A stretch of DNA of 16,381 bases. It comes from Bacillota bacterium. GTDB taxonomy: Bacteria; Bacillota; Clostridia; Clostridiales; Clostridiaceae. Made by a program: the position numbers and the translations under genes. Positions within the stretch are counted from its first letter, which is position 1, and every line of letters begins with the position of its first letter. Shown in pieces: positions 7,619-16,258 of this stretch. The DNA lies in assembly GCA_023445445.1 (NCBI GenBank), contig JAEXLD010000007.1, positions 1-16,381 on the forward strand. The letters run 5' to 3'. The notes under the pieces were generated by a model. That model was given only the letters and a program-made list of their open reading frames with translations. It was not told where the DNA came from and did not search any database.

Positions 7619-9289
7619 TTAAAATAATCCTACTATTTCACCATTATCTAATATATCCATATTATTAGCTGCTGGTACCTTAGGTAACCCTGGCATAGTC
7701 ATAATATCTCCATTTAATACAACTATAAATCCTGCTCCATTAGATACTCTTACTTCCTTAACAGTAATTTCAAAATTCTCTGGTCTTCCCTTTAAACTTG
7801 GATTGTCTGATAAAGAATATTGTGTTTTTGCCATACAAATAGGCAACTTATCTAAGCCAAACTTTTCAAGCTCAGCAATTTGTTTTTTCGCATTAGGGGT
7901 AAATACAACACCCTTAGCCCCATATATTTCTTTAGCTATTGTATTTATTTTATCTTCAATACTAGATTCTACTTCATAAATTGGTTTAAAATTAGATTCT
8001 TCATTTTCAAGTATATTACAAACTGCTTCTCCTAATTCAACTCCACCTTCTCCACCTTTTGCCCATACATCAGATAAAGCTACTGTAACACCTAGCTTCT
8101 TGCAATATTCTTTAATGAAGGCAATTTCTTCTTCACTATCGCTTACAAATTTATTAATTGCAACCACTACTGGAACATTGTACTTTTTAATATTTTCAAT
8201 TTGCTTTTCTAAATTTCCTATTCCCTTTGTTAATGCTTCTAAATTAGGTGTACTTAGCATATCCTTCTGAACTCCACCATGATTCTTTAAAGCTCTAACA
8301 GTTGCAACAATAACAACACAATTAGGTTCTAACTCTCCATATCTACATTTTATATCTAAGAACTTTTCTGCCCCTAAATCAGCTCCAAAGCCTGCTTCAG
8401 TTACTACTATATCTCCTAATTTTAATGCCATTTTAGTAGCAATTATAGAATTACATCCATGAGCTATATTAGCAAAGGGTCCTCCATGAATTATTGCAGG
8501 TGTATTTTCTAATGTTTGAACTAAATTCGGTTTTATAGCATCTTTCATTAATAAAGTCATTGCGCCATGAATATCTAATTGCTTTGCATATACAGGATTA
8601 CCATCTAAATCATATGCAATAAGTATATTACCCATTCTTTCTTTAAGATCTGATAAGCTATTTGCTAAACAAAGTATTGCCATAATCTCTGAAGCAACAG
8701 TAATCATAAATCCATCTTCTCTTAGGAAACCATTTAATTTTCCACCCAATCCAACTACTATATTCCTTAGAGCCCTATCATTCATGTCTATTACTCTTTT
8801 AAATACTATTCTTCTTGAATCAATTCTTAAATCATTACCTTGATGTATATGATTATCTATGGCTGCTGCCAATAAATTATTTGCACTAGTTATAGCATGC
8901 ATATCCCCAGTAAAGTGTAAATTTATATCTTCCATTGGAACTACTTGTGCATAACCGCCCCCTGCTGCTCCACCTTTTATACCAAATACAGGACCAAGTG
9001 AAGGTTCTCTTAATGCTATAACTGCATTTTTCCCCATTTTACAAAGAGCTTGACCAAGCCCAACAGTAACTGTTGACTTCCCTTCTCCAGCAGGAGTTGG
9101 ATTTATTGCAGTAACTAATACTAATTTTCCATTCTCATTAGATTTATTTTTATTAAATATATCCAATGATAATTTACATTTATACTTTCCATATTGTTCA
9201 ATATCATCTTCTGTTAAGTTTAATTTTGCTGCAATCTTAGTTATAGTCTCCATTTTAGCTTCTTGAGCTATTTGTATATCACTCTTCAT
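7619..9289 (-). CDS. fhs: formate--tetrahydrofolate ligase (formyl-THF synthetase)
   Basis: Fhs makes 10-formyl-THF from formate, THF and ATP, feeding one-carbon units to purine and fMet synthesis; in acetogens it is part of the Wood-Ljungdahl methyl branch. No other genes of that pathway are here. From ATG at 9289 the protein is 556 residues, the family length. The P-loop-like TPAGEGKST is at about 65-73. Family blocks seen include GGAAGGGYAQVVPMEDINLHFTGD, EAGFGADLGAEKF and the C-terminal MTMPGLPKVPAA. A GTG two codons upstream (9295) is in frame but only 3 nt from the AGGAG at 9299-9303, whereas ATG at 9289 is 9 nt away, so I chose ATG. It is probably monocistronic. Confidence 0.97.
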   Translation of the reverse strand: MKSDIQIAQEAKMETITKIAAKLNLTEDDIEQYGKYKCKLSLDIFNKNKSNENGKLVLVTAINPTPAGEGKSTVTVGLGQALCKMGKNAVIALREPSLGPVFGIKGGAAGGGYAQVVPMEDINLHFTGDMHAITSANNLLAAAIDNHIHQGNDLRIDSRRIVFKRVIDMNDRALRNIVVGLGGKLNGFLREDGFMITVASEIMAILCLANSLSDLKERMGNILIAYDLDGNPVYAKQLDIHGAMTLLMKDAIKPNLVQTLENTPAIIHGGPFANIAHGCNSIIATKMALKLGDIVVTEAGFGADLGAEKFLDIKCRYGELEPNCVVIVATVRALKNHGGVQKDMLSTPNLEALTKGIGNLEKQIENIKKYNVPVVVAINKFVSDSEEEIAFIKEYCKKLGVTVALSDVWAKGGEGGVELGEAVCNILENEESNFKPIYEVESSIEDKINTIAKEIYGAKGVVFTPNAKKQIAELEKFGLDKLPICMAKTQYSLSDNPSLKGRPENFEITVKEVRVSNGAGFIVVLNGDIMTMPGLPKVPAANNMDILDNGEIVGLF

Positions 9290-9340
9290 ATTCACACACT
9301 CCTAATTTAAATAGTTATTTAACTCTTATTATTTACATAA

Positions 9341-9369
9341 ATTATACCACTTAATCCTTAATATTAAAA
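9341..9369 (-). promoter_or_regulatory. candidate extended -10 promoter of fhs
   Basis: TATAAT (9341-9346) is preceded by TGG, giving an extended -10. The -35 at 17-nt spacing is poor (TTTTAA, 9364-9369). Transcription would start near 9335, about 45 nt before fhs. The rest of the gap to ftsH (9370-9490) is AT-rich and shows no gene. Confidence 0.55.
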
Positions 9370-9484
9370 CTAAAAGTCGAACATTTTTATATTTTGTATA
9401 ATTATAATTCGTAAATTCTAAATTGTTATCTTACTTACATCCAACTATAGTATATAAGTATTATTTATATTAATTTTATTCTAT

Positions 9485-9521
9485 AAAACTTAATAAGGAG
9501 TTGTTAAAAAACAACTCCTTA
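9485..9521 (-). terminator. terminator hairpin of ftsH
   Basis: TAAGGAGTTGTT (minus strand, 9510-9521) pairs perfectly over 12 bp with 9494-9505 around a 4-nt loop, starting right after the ftsH stop. The T-rich tail is interrupted (ATTAAGTTTT), so termination may be less sharp than at lysS. Confidence 0.8.
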
Positions 9522-9526
9522 ATATT

Positions 9527-11329
9527 TTAGTTTTCATCAAATATTCTTTGGAACTCTTCGCCATCAATTTTTTCTTTTTCTAATAAAGTTGCTGCTACTG
9601 CATGAAGTTTATTTATATTTTGACTTAATAAATCTTCAGCTCTATTATAAGCTTCATCTATAAATCTCTTAACTTCCTTATCTATTTCTGCACCAACTTC
9701 TTCACTGAAGTTTCTTCCATGTCCTAAGTTCTTACCTAAGAATACTTCATTGTTATCTGAGTTATATGATATTGTTCCAAGCTTTTCACTCATACCATAG
9801 TCCATTACCATAGCTCTAGCTATAGAACTAGCTCTATCTATATCATTCTTAGCTCCTGTAGATATGTCTGATAGAATTAATTTTTCTGCTACTCTACCAC
9901 CTAATAATCCAACCATATCATCCTTTAATTTTTCTTTTGAAGTATATGATCTATCTTCATTTGGTAAGTGCATAGTATATCCACCAGCCATACCTCTTGG
10001 TATTATACTTATTTCATGAACTGGATCTGAATGTTCAAGAAGGTTCATAACTACAGCGTGACCTGCTTCATGATAAGCTGTAAGTTTCTTGTCATGCTCA
10101 CTCATAACTCTGCTCTTCTTTTCTGGTCCAGCTATTACTCTAGTTATAGCTTCCTCAAATTCTAACATTCCTATTAACTTTTCACTTCTTCTAACTGATA
10201 ATAAAGCTGCTTCATTTGCTAAGTTTTCTAAATCAGCTCCACTAAATCCTGGAGTTCTCTTAGCTAGTACTTTTAAATCTACATCCTCTGCTAAAGGTTT
10301 TTTCTTAGTATGAACCTTTAGAATTTCTTCTCTTCCCTTAACATCTGGAGCTCCAACAACTATTTGTCTATCGAATCTACCAGGTCTTAATAAAGCCGGG
10401 TCAAGAATGTCTGGTCTGTTAGTTGCAGCAATCATTATTATTCCTTCATTTGCACCAAAACCATCCATTTCAACTAATAATTGATTTAAAGTTTGTTCTC
10501 TTTCATCGTGTCCACCACCAAGGCCTGCGCCTCTTTGTCTTCCAACTGCATCTATTTCATCTATAAATACTAATGATGGTGCGCTTTTTTTAGCTTGTTC
10601 AAATAAATCTCTAACTCTTGATGCACCTACACCAACAAACATTTCAACGAAATCAGAACCTGATATACTATAGAATGGTACCCCAGCTTCACCTGCTATA
10701 GCTTTAGCAAGTAATGTCTTACCTGTTCCAGGAGGACCTACTAATAGTACCCCTTTAGGTATTCTTGCTCCCATTTGAGTATACTTAGATGGTTGTTTTA
10801 AGAAATCTACAATTTCTTCTAACTCTTGCTTTTCTTCATCTGCACCGGCAACATCATCAAAGGTAACTCTTTTTGCATCTGGAGGCATTATTTTAGCTCT
10901 ACTTTTCCCAAAGTTCATAACACCTCTTCCACCTCCGCCACCTTGAGATTGTTGTGTCATCATGAAGAAGAATACAAATACTAATACTAGTATCATTAAA
11001 GTTGGAATTATACTTATCCAAAGACTGCTATTGGAAGGTTGTTTAAAGTCCACCTTTATATCATCTTTTGGGTTTTCAGACATTAACATTTGCACCATTT
11101 CTTCTGGAGCATATGTATTAAACTGCTTGTTATCTCTTGTTTTACCTGATATAAGCATTTTATCAGGTTGAACCACAATGCTTTCTATCTCATTTCCTAT
11201 CCATTTTTGTTGAAAATCACTGTATGATATCTCGTCTGCCATTTTGCCACTATTCCATAAAAACGTTGCAGAAACGAATAATATCAAAATTACAAATATC
11301 CATACTGTTGCACTTGAATATTTTTTCAT
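9527..11329 (-). CDS. ftsH: ATP-dependent zinc metalloprotease FtsH
   Basis: FtsH is a membrane-anchored hexameric AAA+ protease that degrades misfolded membrane proteins and regulators. The 600-residue protein has TM1 at about 8-25 (VWIFVILILFVSATFLW), an extracytoplasmic domain of about 75 residues, and TM2 at about 103-124. A glycine-rich linker follows (GGGGGRG, 130-136). Walker A GPPGTGKT is at 198-205, Walker B LVFIDEID at 253-260, and the second region of homology ends NRPDILDPALLRPGRFDRQ. The zinc motif HEAGH is at 420-424, with a downstream Asp in STGAKNDIDRAS as the likely third ligand. ATG at 11329 follows a run of six Gs as an unusual but strong binding site. It lies 57 nt after the hpt stop with no terminator between, so it is probably cotranscribed with tilS-hpt; TATAAT-like stretches in the gap leave room for an extra promoter. 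Confidence 0.98.
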   Translation of the reverse strand: MKKYSSATVWIFVILILFVSATFLWNSGKMADEISYSDFQQKWIGNEIESIVVQPDKMLISGKTRDNKQFNTYAPEEMVQMLMSENPKDDIKVDFKQPSNSSLWISIIPTLMILVLVFVFFFMMTQQSQGGGGGRGVMNFGKSRAKIMPPDAKRVTFDDVAGADEEKQELEEIVDFLKQPSKYTQMGARIPKGVLLVGPPGTGKTLLAKAIAGEAGVPFYSISGSDFVEMFVGVGASRVRDLFEQAKKSAPSLVFIDEIDAVGRQRGAGLGGGHDEREQTLNQLLVEMDGFGANEGIIMIAATNRPDILDPALLRPGRFDRQIVVGAPDVKGREEILKVHTKKKPLAEDVDLKVLAKRTPGFSGADLENLANEAALLSVRRSEKLIGMLEFEEAITRVIAGPEKKSRVMSEHDKKLTAYHEAGHAVVMNLLEHSDPVHEISIIPRGMAGGYTMHLPNEDRSYTSKEKLKDDMVGLLGGRVAEKLILSDISTGAKNDIDRASSIARAMVMDYGMSEKLGTISYNSDNNEVFLGKNLGHGRNFSEEVGAEIDKEVKRFIDEAYNRAEDLLSQNINKLHAVAATLLEKEKIDGEEFQRIFDEN

Positions 11330-11386
11330 TCAAGGCCCCCCTTTCTTCTAGTTATATTATATTGCACTATTATACTATATTTCATT

Positions 11387-11926
11387 TTACTTTTTATATA
11401 TTTCTTCTTTTAATATTCCTACATATGGTAAATTTCTATACTTTTCAGCATAATCTAGTCCATAGCCCACTAAAAACTCATCTGGAACTTCAAATCCACA
11501 ATATTTTACATCTATATCTACCATTCTTCTAGATGGCTTAGTTAGCAATGTAACTATTTCTATGCTATTTGCATTTCTAGCCCTTAGATATTTTAATAAA
11601 TAATCTAAAGTTACTCCACTATCTATTATATCTTCTACAATTATTATATCTTTACCTTCAATTCCATGATCTAAATCCTTTAGGATTCTAACAACTCCTG
11701 ATGTTTCAGTAGAACTTCCATAACTAGATACTGCCATAAAGTCTATTTCACATGGGATAGTAATATTTTTAATAAGCTCAGAAGCAAATATAACCGATCC
11801 CTTTAAAATTCCTACTATTAATAAATCTTTACCCTTATAATCTTCACTTATAGCCTTACCTATTTCCTTAACTCTATTTATAATTTCATTCTCTGTAAGC
11901 AATACTTCCTTTATGTCTTTTATCAT
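11387..11926 (-). CDS. hpt: hypoxanthine (guanine) phosphoribosyltransferase
   Basis: This purine salvage enzyme joins hypoxanthine or guanine to PRPP to give IMP or GMP. From ATG at 11926 the product is 179 residues, the usual length. The PRPP-binding motif IIIVEDIIDSGVTL covers about 95-108, VGILKGSVIFASEL (38-51) is the pyrophosphate loop, and SSYGSSTETSGVV (67-79) is the flexible catalytic loop. The frame is open up to a TTG at 11947 that overlaps tilS. I prefer the ATG because AAAGGAATAGGA, formed by the last tilS codons, sits just upstream. The tilS stop is 4 nt away, an arrangement conserved in Firmicutes with ftsH next. Confidence 0.95.
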   Translation of the reverse strand: MIKDIKEVLLTENEIINRVKEIGKAISEDYKGKDLLIVGILKGSVIFASELIKNITIPCEIDFMAVSSYGSSTETSGVVRILKDLDHGIEGKDIIIVEDIIDSGVTLDYLLKYLRARNANSIEIVTLLTKPSRRMVDIDVKYCGFEVPDEFLVGYGLDYAEKYRNLPYVGILKEEIYKK

Positions 11927-11930
11927 ATTC

Positions 11931-13319
11931 CTATTCCTTTCTAGCAAATGTAATTTTTATAATTCTTTTTGTATCTTTTGTTATTTTAAAGCTTTCAGAA
12001 ACCTTATATCCTACTAGCCAAGCTATTTCATCATCAAAACATAAAACAGGAACCTGATTTCTTTCTTCTATAGGTAGTTTTAAATCAATAAAAATATCCT
12101 TTATTTTTTTACTACCTTTCATTCCAAGAGGAATGATTCTATCCCCATTTAATCTTTCCCTAATTATTAGCTTTTCTTTTATCTTATCATAATCAAAAAA
12201 TTTTATTAATACATTATTAGAAAATTCTATATTTTTTTTGTTATCTATTATATTAAAATCTATAATATAATTTTTAAAATTAACATTACTACCTTCCAAT
12301 TCACTTTTTCTTAATATAATTTCTTGAAATTCATCTCTTTTATTTTCCTTAAACTTTAAATGTATATCTCCATATATATTTTCAGCTATTATTCCATTAG
12401 GAATATTTATTCTTTTATTAGTTTCTTTATTTGCTAGTGATATTACTTCAAGAATATGTTTCATTTCAAAATTAGTGTGCTTACCTGTAAAATTTACAAA
12501 TGATTTTTTTATAAGCCTAGTCAAAATAGCTTTTTCTATAGAAAAAGCCTCTTTGGATATAATTAATTTATCTACTTTATTAGTGCAAAACTTTTTATAA
12601 TAATTATTACATTCTTTTTCAATAAAGTCATTATCTATTTGTAATAAATTTGCCATTCTATTTATTGTTTCTATTATATCCTTGTTAAAATTATTCTTCA
12701 TATAAGGAAGAATCTCTAACCTTACTTTATTTCTATTATATACATTTTCCAAATTACTTTTATCTATTCTAGGATTTAAATTATTAATATCACAATAATA
12801 CTCTATTTCTTCTCTAGATAAGCAAAGTATAGGTCTTATTATTCCCCCTTCTCTCTTACTCCTAATGCCACAAAGCCCTTCAATTCCAGAACCTCTCATC
12901 ATATTCATAAGAACAGTCTCTGCCTGATCATTTGAATTGTGGGCAACAGCTATTTTATTGTAACCATTTTTCTTACTTATTAGATTAAAGAACTTATACC
13001 TTTCTTCCCTACCTGCTAATTCATGAGATATACTTCTTTCTTTAGATATTTTATCTATATCTATTCTAGTAGAAAAGAAATCTATATTTAGACTATTACA
13101 TATATTTCTTGCATACTCCTCATCTTTAAATGCTTCATCTCCTCTAAGCATATGATTAACATGTGCTGCTGCAATTTTAATATTAAAGTCCTTTCTAAGT
13201 TCAAAAAGAATATTTAATAAACAAACAGAATCAGGACCTCCAGATAAAGCAACCAAAACTCTATCTCCATTTTCTATTAGATTATTTTCAATTACAAAAG
13301 CCTTTACTTTGTTTATCAC
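11931..13319 (-). CDS. tilS: tRNA(Ile)-lysidine synthase
   Basis: TilS attaches lysine to C34 of the CAT-anticodon tRNA-Ile so that it reads AUA, an essential step. The 462-residue protein begins with the N-type ATP pyrophosphatase P-loop SGGPDS (26-31). It continues with the HVNHMLRGDEA and AVAHNSNDQAETVLMNMMRG blocks. A lysine-rich middle domain follows, then the C-terminal TilS domain (GDRIIPLGMKGSKKIKDIF, IAWLVGYKVSESF). The start is GTG at 13319 with AAGGAG 7 nt upstream; no better ATG fits. The last codons overlap the hpt ribosome binding site. The heavy use of AUA codons in this AT-rich segment fits a strong need for this enzyme. Confidence 0.96.
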   Translation of the reverse strand: MINKVKAFVIENNLIENGDRVLVALSGGPDSVCLLNILFELRKDFNIKIAAAHVNHMLRGDEAFKDEEYARNICNSLNIDFFSTRIDIDKISKERSISHELAGREERYKFFNLISKKNGYNKIAVAHNSNDQAETVLMNMMRGSGIEGLCGIRSKREGGIIRPILCLSREEIEYYCDINNLNPRIDKSNLENVYNRNKVRLEILPYMKNNFNKDIIETINRMANLLQIDNDFIEKECNNYYKKFCTNKVDKLIISKEAFSIEKAILTRLIKKSFVNFTGKHTNFEMKHILEVISLANKETNKRINIPNGIIAENIYGDIHLKFKENKRDEFQEIILRKSELEGSNVNFKNYIIDFNIIDNKKNIEFSNNVLIKFFDYDKIKEKLIIRERLNGDRIIPLGMKGSKKIKDIFIDLKLPIEERNQVPVLCFDDEIAWLVGYKVSESFKITKDTKRIIKITFARKE

Positions 13320-13356
13320 AACAATACTCCTTAGTAAAATTATTTTAATATATACT

Positions 13357-13385
13357 ATAATAACCTTAAGAAACTTATCTGTAAA
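13357..13385 (-). promoter_or_regulatory. candidate promoter of tilS-hpt-ftsH
   Basis: TTTACA (13380-13385), a 17-nt spacer and TATTAT (13357-13362) would start RNA near 13350, about 30 nt before the GTG of tilS. Both boxes are 5 of 6 to consensus. The AT-rich background lowers certainty. Confidence 0.5.
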
Positions 13386-13480
13386 TAAAATTCCTTAACT
13401 ATTTTTTACAATATTGTAATATAAAATATATCCTATAAAACTATAAAATAATATCCTTTTTAAAGCAAAAAAATATTATC

Positions 13481-13522
13481 CAAAAATAATCTGGAGCTTT
13501 TTTTAATTAGCTCCAGATTATT
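13481..13522 (-). terminator. strong terminator of spoIIE
   Basis: Fifteen bases after the spoIIE stop, AATAATCTGGAGCT (minus strand, 13509-13522) pairs perfectly over 14 bp with 13485-13498 around a 10-nt loop, followed by TTTTTGG. It separates the sporulation gene from tilS. Confidence 0.93.
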
Positions 13523-13537
13523 CTTAATATAAAACTT

Positions 13538-15919
13538 TTAATATACTGAATATATTTTAGAAACTAATACAGTCATATCATCATTAACCTTGCCATTACT
13601 TAAGACCATGGATTTTTCAAGAATATCTCTAGACAATGCAGCTGGATTAGTATCTGCATACTCTAAGTATTCTTCAAGCCATGCATAACTTCCCATATTA
13701 TTTTTATCTATATCTAAAACTCCATCACTAATTGAAACTATGATATCCCCATGCTTTAATTTAATTTTTTCACTAGTTAAGTCTACAGAATCTAATATCC
13801 CAAAAGGTAAGCTGTTAGATTTAATAACTTTTATCTCTTTACCCCTTTTTATAAAACTTACTACTCCACCAATTTTTATAAATTCAGCCTCTCCATTATA
13901 TAAGTCTACTATATTCAAATCCATAGTTGTAAATTTTTCATCTTCATTGAACTTCATTGACATTATAGAGTTAACAGTATCAATGGCTGTCTTTTCACTA
14001 AATCCATTTTCTATAAACTTCTCAATTAGCCCTACTGCTAATCCACTTTCTACACCTGCTTCCGGTCCTGATCCCATTCCATCGCTAATTATATTTATAT
14101 AAATTCCATCTCTTGTCTTAGAAAAGCTATAACTATCTCCAATATAGGTTTCTCCATCCTTTGCCTTAATAGCTGCATAAGAAGTCATATGGTATTTAGG
14201 AGTTTCTTCAATAATTACAGTACATTCTCCAGTATCAGGATTTATTCTAGTTCCTTCCTTAGATAAGGATACTGGAACCTTAACTAAAGTATTAATTATA
14301 GGTAATATCATTTTAGTGCAATATCTCTCATCTTCAGCATTATTAGTTGAAACCTTTATTTTCATTCTTCCATGTGTATCCAAATAAGAAAAAACATCTG
14401 AATAATCAATTTTATTTCTATTAAAGGCTTTTCTCAATATTTTATCTATCTCAAAACAAATAGAAATATCCTTCTCAAAATCTCTTATCATACTCTCCAT
14501 AGTATTGGATATATTATTAATATGATTTGCTATTATATTTCTACCTTCTCTTAGTCTTGTCTTCAATGCTTCATTTACAGTGTAATTATTTACTATCTCT
14601 TGTGCATTTTTCATTAAACTTCTAGTCTTAACACACCTTTTCTCTAAAGATTTAGGAACATACATATCATTATTTTCACAGCTACATATTAATTCTGTGA
14701 ACCCTTCAAAGGTGGAATGTAAGTTTCTATCCCAACACCTTTGTCTAAGTTCACAATTATAACAAACTCTGTCAGCTAAACTTTCTACCATTGCAGTTCC
14801 TTTATTATTTAAAGATAAAATATCATTTTCACCTAAATTTATTATAGATGCTGATAAAGTTGATAAAACGGATTTCATAGAACCTAATCTATCTATAAAT
14901 TCTCCCTTTATTCCATTTAAGTGGATATCATTAATAACTTCAGCCTTTTTCTCTTGATTAAACTCGCTACTGATACTTTCAATTAGAGTCTTCGGAATTA
15001 ATATTAACAACATTGCTGAAATCAACATCTCTATTCCCCCATAAATGTTAAAGGAATTGGAGTACATACATACTATAAAATAAACAACTCCATAAGATAA
15101 AACCGCAAATATTCTACCAACTTCTTTAAAAATTCCAATTATTAATCCACATAAACTATATAAAGTTATGGCACTTACAATATCTCCATTAGTTATTCCT
15201 ATAATAAGACCCATTGCTACCCCTATAGCTGATCCTATTCCAGATCCACCTATATATGCAAAAATAGCAACAGAAGACAAGGCTAAAATATTTCTAACTT
15301 GTATATTAAATATCTCTATATTTCCTATCCCTGCAATTAATAAACAAATCAAAATACCTATACTAATTATTTCTTCTGTTGAGAAAAAATAATTACTTTC
15401 TAATTCATCTATGCATTTTAAGGCATAGCTTATCATATATTTAACTGGAACTATACTTAAAACCTTTAACAAAGAAAATACTATGTTAACTTCTACAGGT
15501 TTATTATTTATAACTATGTTATATATAATAAATACAGAAAAAACCAAGAAAAAGGTAACATAGTCCCTATTTTTAATTTCTAATTTATCACAAATCTCTA
15601 TATATCCTATAACTAGTACTGATGCTATTGAGTAACTAATAGCTCCTTCTAAGGTAGATGATATAGATATATACCCTAATATAGTACCTAAAAGAGCTAA
15701 TAAAATACTCCTATCATCTTCTTTCCTTATACCTATAAGATATGCAATACCAAATGGTGCTATTCCCATATCTATAGTTGCTGATAGTAGAACTCTACTT
15801 AGTAAAAATCCCATTGCCAGAGATATAATCAACTTAAAGGGGGTCCCTTGAAGTCTCATTTCTCTCTTTTTCTTGTTAGCTACTCTCTTATAAGTTGATA
15901 TATTAACACCATATTGCAT
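13538..15919 (-). CDS. spoIIE: stage II sporulation protein E, membrane PP2C-type phosphatase
   Basis: SpoIIE acts in the membrane at the polar septum of sporulating cells, where it dephosphorylates SpoIIAA and so releases sigma-F in the forespore; it also helps position FtsZ. The 793-residue length fits. About 300 N-terminal residues form roughly ten hydrophobic membrane segments after a basic start (RVANKKKREMRLQG). A regulatory region (about 330-590) has a Cys cluster near residue 390 (CYNCELRQRCW, then CSC). The C-terminal PP2C domain holds DGMGSG (613-618), ISDGV (Asp732) and NDDMTV (Asp780/781), the metal-binding aspartates. ATG at 15919 follows GGAGGAG. It has its own promoter with a Spo0A-like site and its own terminator, so it is a single-gene unit. 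No damage is seen. Confidence 0.97.
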   Translation of the reverse strand: MQYGVNISTYKRVANKKKREMRLQGTPFKLIISLAMGFLLSRVLLSATIDMGIAPFGIAYLIGIRKEDDRSILLALLGTILGYISISSTLEGAISYSIASVLVIGYIEICDKLEIKNRDYVTFFLVFSVFIIYNIVINNKPVEVNIVFSLLKVLSIVPVKYMISYALKCIDELESNYFFSTEEIISIGILICLLIAGIGNIEIFNIQVRNILALSSVAIFAYIGGSGIGSAIGVAMGLIIGITNGDIVSAITLYSLCGLIIGIFKEVGRIFAVLSYGVVYFIVCMYSNSFNIYGGIEMLISAMLLILIPKTLIESISSEFNQEKKAEVINDIHLNGIKGEFIDRLGSMKSVLSTLSASIINLGENDILSLNNKGTAMVESLADRVCYNCELRQRCWDRNLHSTFEGFTELICSCENNDMYVPKSLEKRCVKTRSLMKNAQEIVNNYTVNEALKTRLREGRNIIANHINNISNTMESMIRDFEKDISICFEIDKILRKAFNRNKIDYSDVFSYLDTHGRMKIKVSTNNAEDERYCTKMILPIINTLVKVPVSLSKEGTRINPDTGECTVIIEETPKYHMTSYAAIKAKDGETYIGDSYSFSKTRDGIYINIISDGMGSGPEAGVESGLAVGLIEKFIENGFSEKTAIDTVNSIMSMKFNEDEKFTTMDLNIVDLYNGEAEFIKIGGVVSFIKRGKEIKVIKSNSLPFGILDSVDLTSEKIKLKHGDIIVSISDGVLDIDKNNMGSYAWLEEYLEYADTNPAALSRDILEKSMVLSNGKVNDDMTVLVSKIYSVY

Positions 15920-15955
15920 TTCTTCTCCTCCATATTTCCATAAAATGTAATTTAA

Positions 15956-15990
15956 ATTATATCACCTTATATAAAAAATATCTGTCGCAA
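15956..15990 (-). promoter_or_regulatory. candidate Spo0A-dependent promoter of spoIIE
   Basis: TATAAT (15956-15961) lies 23 nt downstream of TTGCGA (15985-15990), much wider than the normal 17. The wide gap recalls B. subtilis spoIIE and spoIIG, whose promoters have 21-22 nt spacing and need Spo0A bound at the -35. The plus strand over the -35 reads TGTCGCA (15983-15989), one base from the 0A box TGTCGAA. Transcription would start near 15949, 30 nt before the start codon. The motif match is seen; Spo0A control is inferred by analogy. Confidence 0.6.
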
Positions 15991-16235
15991 GATGTATAGT
16001 TATTTTTTTTTCGTAGTACAATATTATGTAAATTTCTTTATTTTAATGTGCTTTTTCATTCATAAATTTCTAAATAATAAGTTTTTATATTATTTACCTT
16101 TATTATTTTAAAAGCAAATTTGTCAGTATTAATTAATTTTTGAAGAAAAAGAAGAGAAGAATATAATTCTAGTTATGCCACCACAATCTCCAAGATTATG
16201 AAATGAAATGTTTATATATATTTAAAAAATAATAA
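15991..16235. other. gene-free AT-rich stretch upstream of spoIIE
   Basis: I find no open frame of useful length, no tRNA and no convincing further promoter here. It is mostly homopolymeric A/T. The only more complex patch is 16170-16200 (around CCACCACAATCTCCAAG), which I cannot assign. It may be the remnant of whatever originally lay upstream of spoIIE before the block at 16236 arrived. Confidence 0.6.
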
Positions 16236-16258
16236 AAATCCACCGGCCTAGCCGGTGG
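16231..16258 (-). terminator. GC-rich hairpin with a minus-strand T-rich tail
   Basis: CCACCGGC (16251-16258 read on the minus strand) pairs perfectly over 8 bp with 16240-16247 around a 3-nt loop. On the minus strand it is followed by ATTTTTATTATTTTTT, as in an intrinsic terminator. It would stop transcripts of the block to its right before they reach spoIIE. The plus side has only TTTT, so it is weaker in that direction. Confidence 0.75.

Noticed and set aside
9375..9381. AGTCGAA upstream of fhs, one base from a Spo0A box
   Set aside because: A 7-mer with one mismatch is expected by chance, and there is no link between fhs and sporulation; the supporting promoter geometry seen at spoIIE is absent.
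11350..11381. Imperfect AT-rich palindrome with several TATAAT-like stretches before ftsH
   Set aside because: Arms need bulges to pair and no -35 fits at normal spacing, so I did not call a promoter or operator.
11224..11532. Plus-strand open frame of about 100 codons over the ftsH/hpt junction
   Set aside because: Opposite to two well-supported genes, hydrophobic low-complexity composition, and no convincing ribosome binding site.
11927..11947. TTG start giving hpt seven extra residues
   Set aside because: It would overlap tilS and lacks a good upstream Shine-Dalgarno; the ATG at 11926 has one and gives the family length.
13441..13480. AT-only inverted repeat ATAATAT/ATATTAT between spoIIE and tilS
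   Set aside because: Seven-base A/T arms are common by chance in such AT-rich intergenic DNA.
13740..15392. Plus-strand open frames within spoIIE
   Set aside because: They are rich in Ile/Pro/Ser and mirror the coding strand of spoIIE, with no ribosome binding site or domain. The same applies to plus-strand frames inside glyS, lysS and ftsH.
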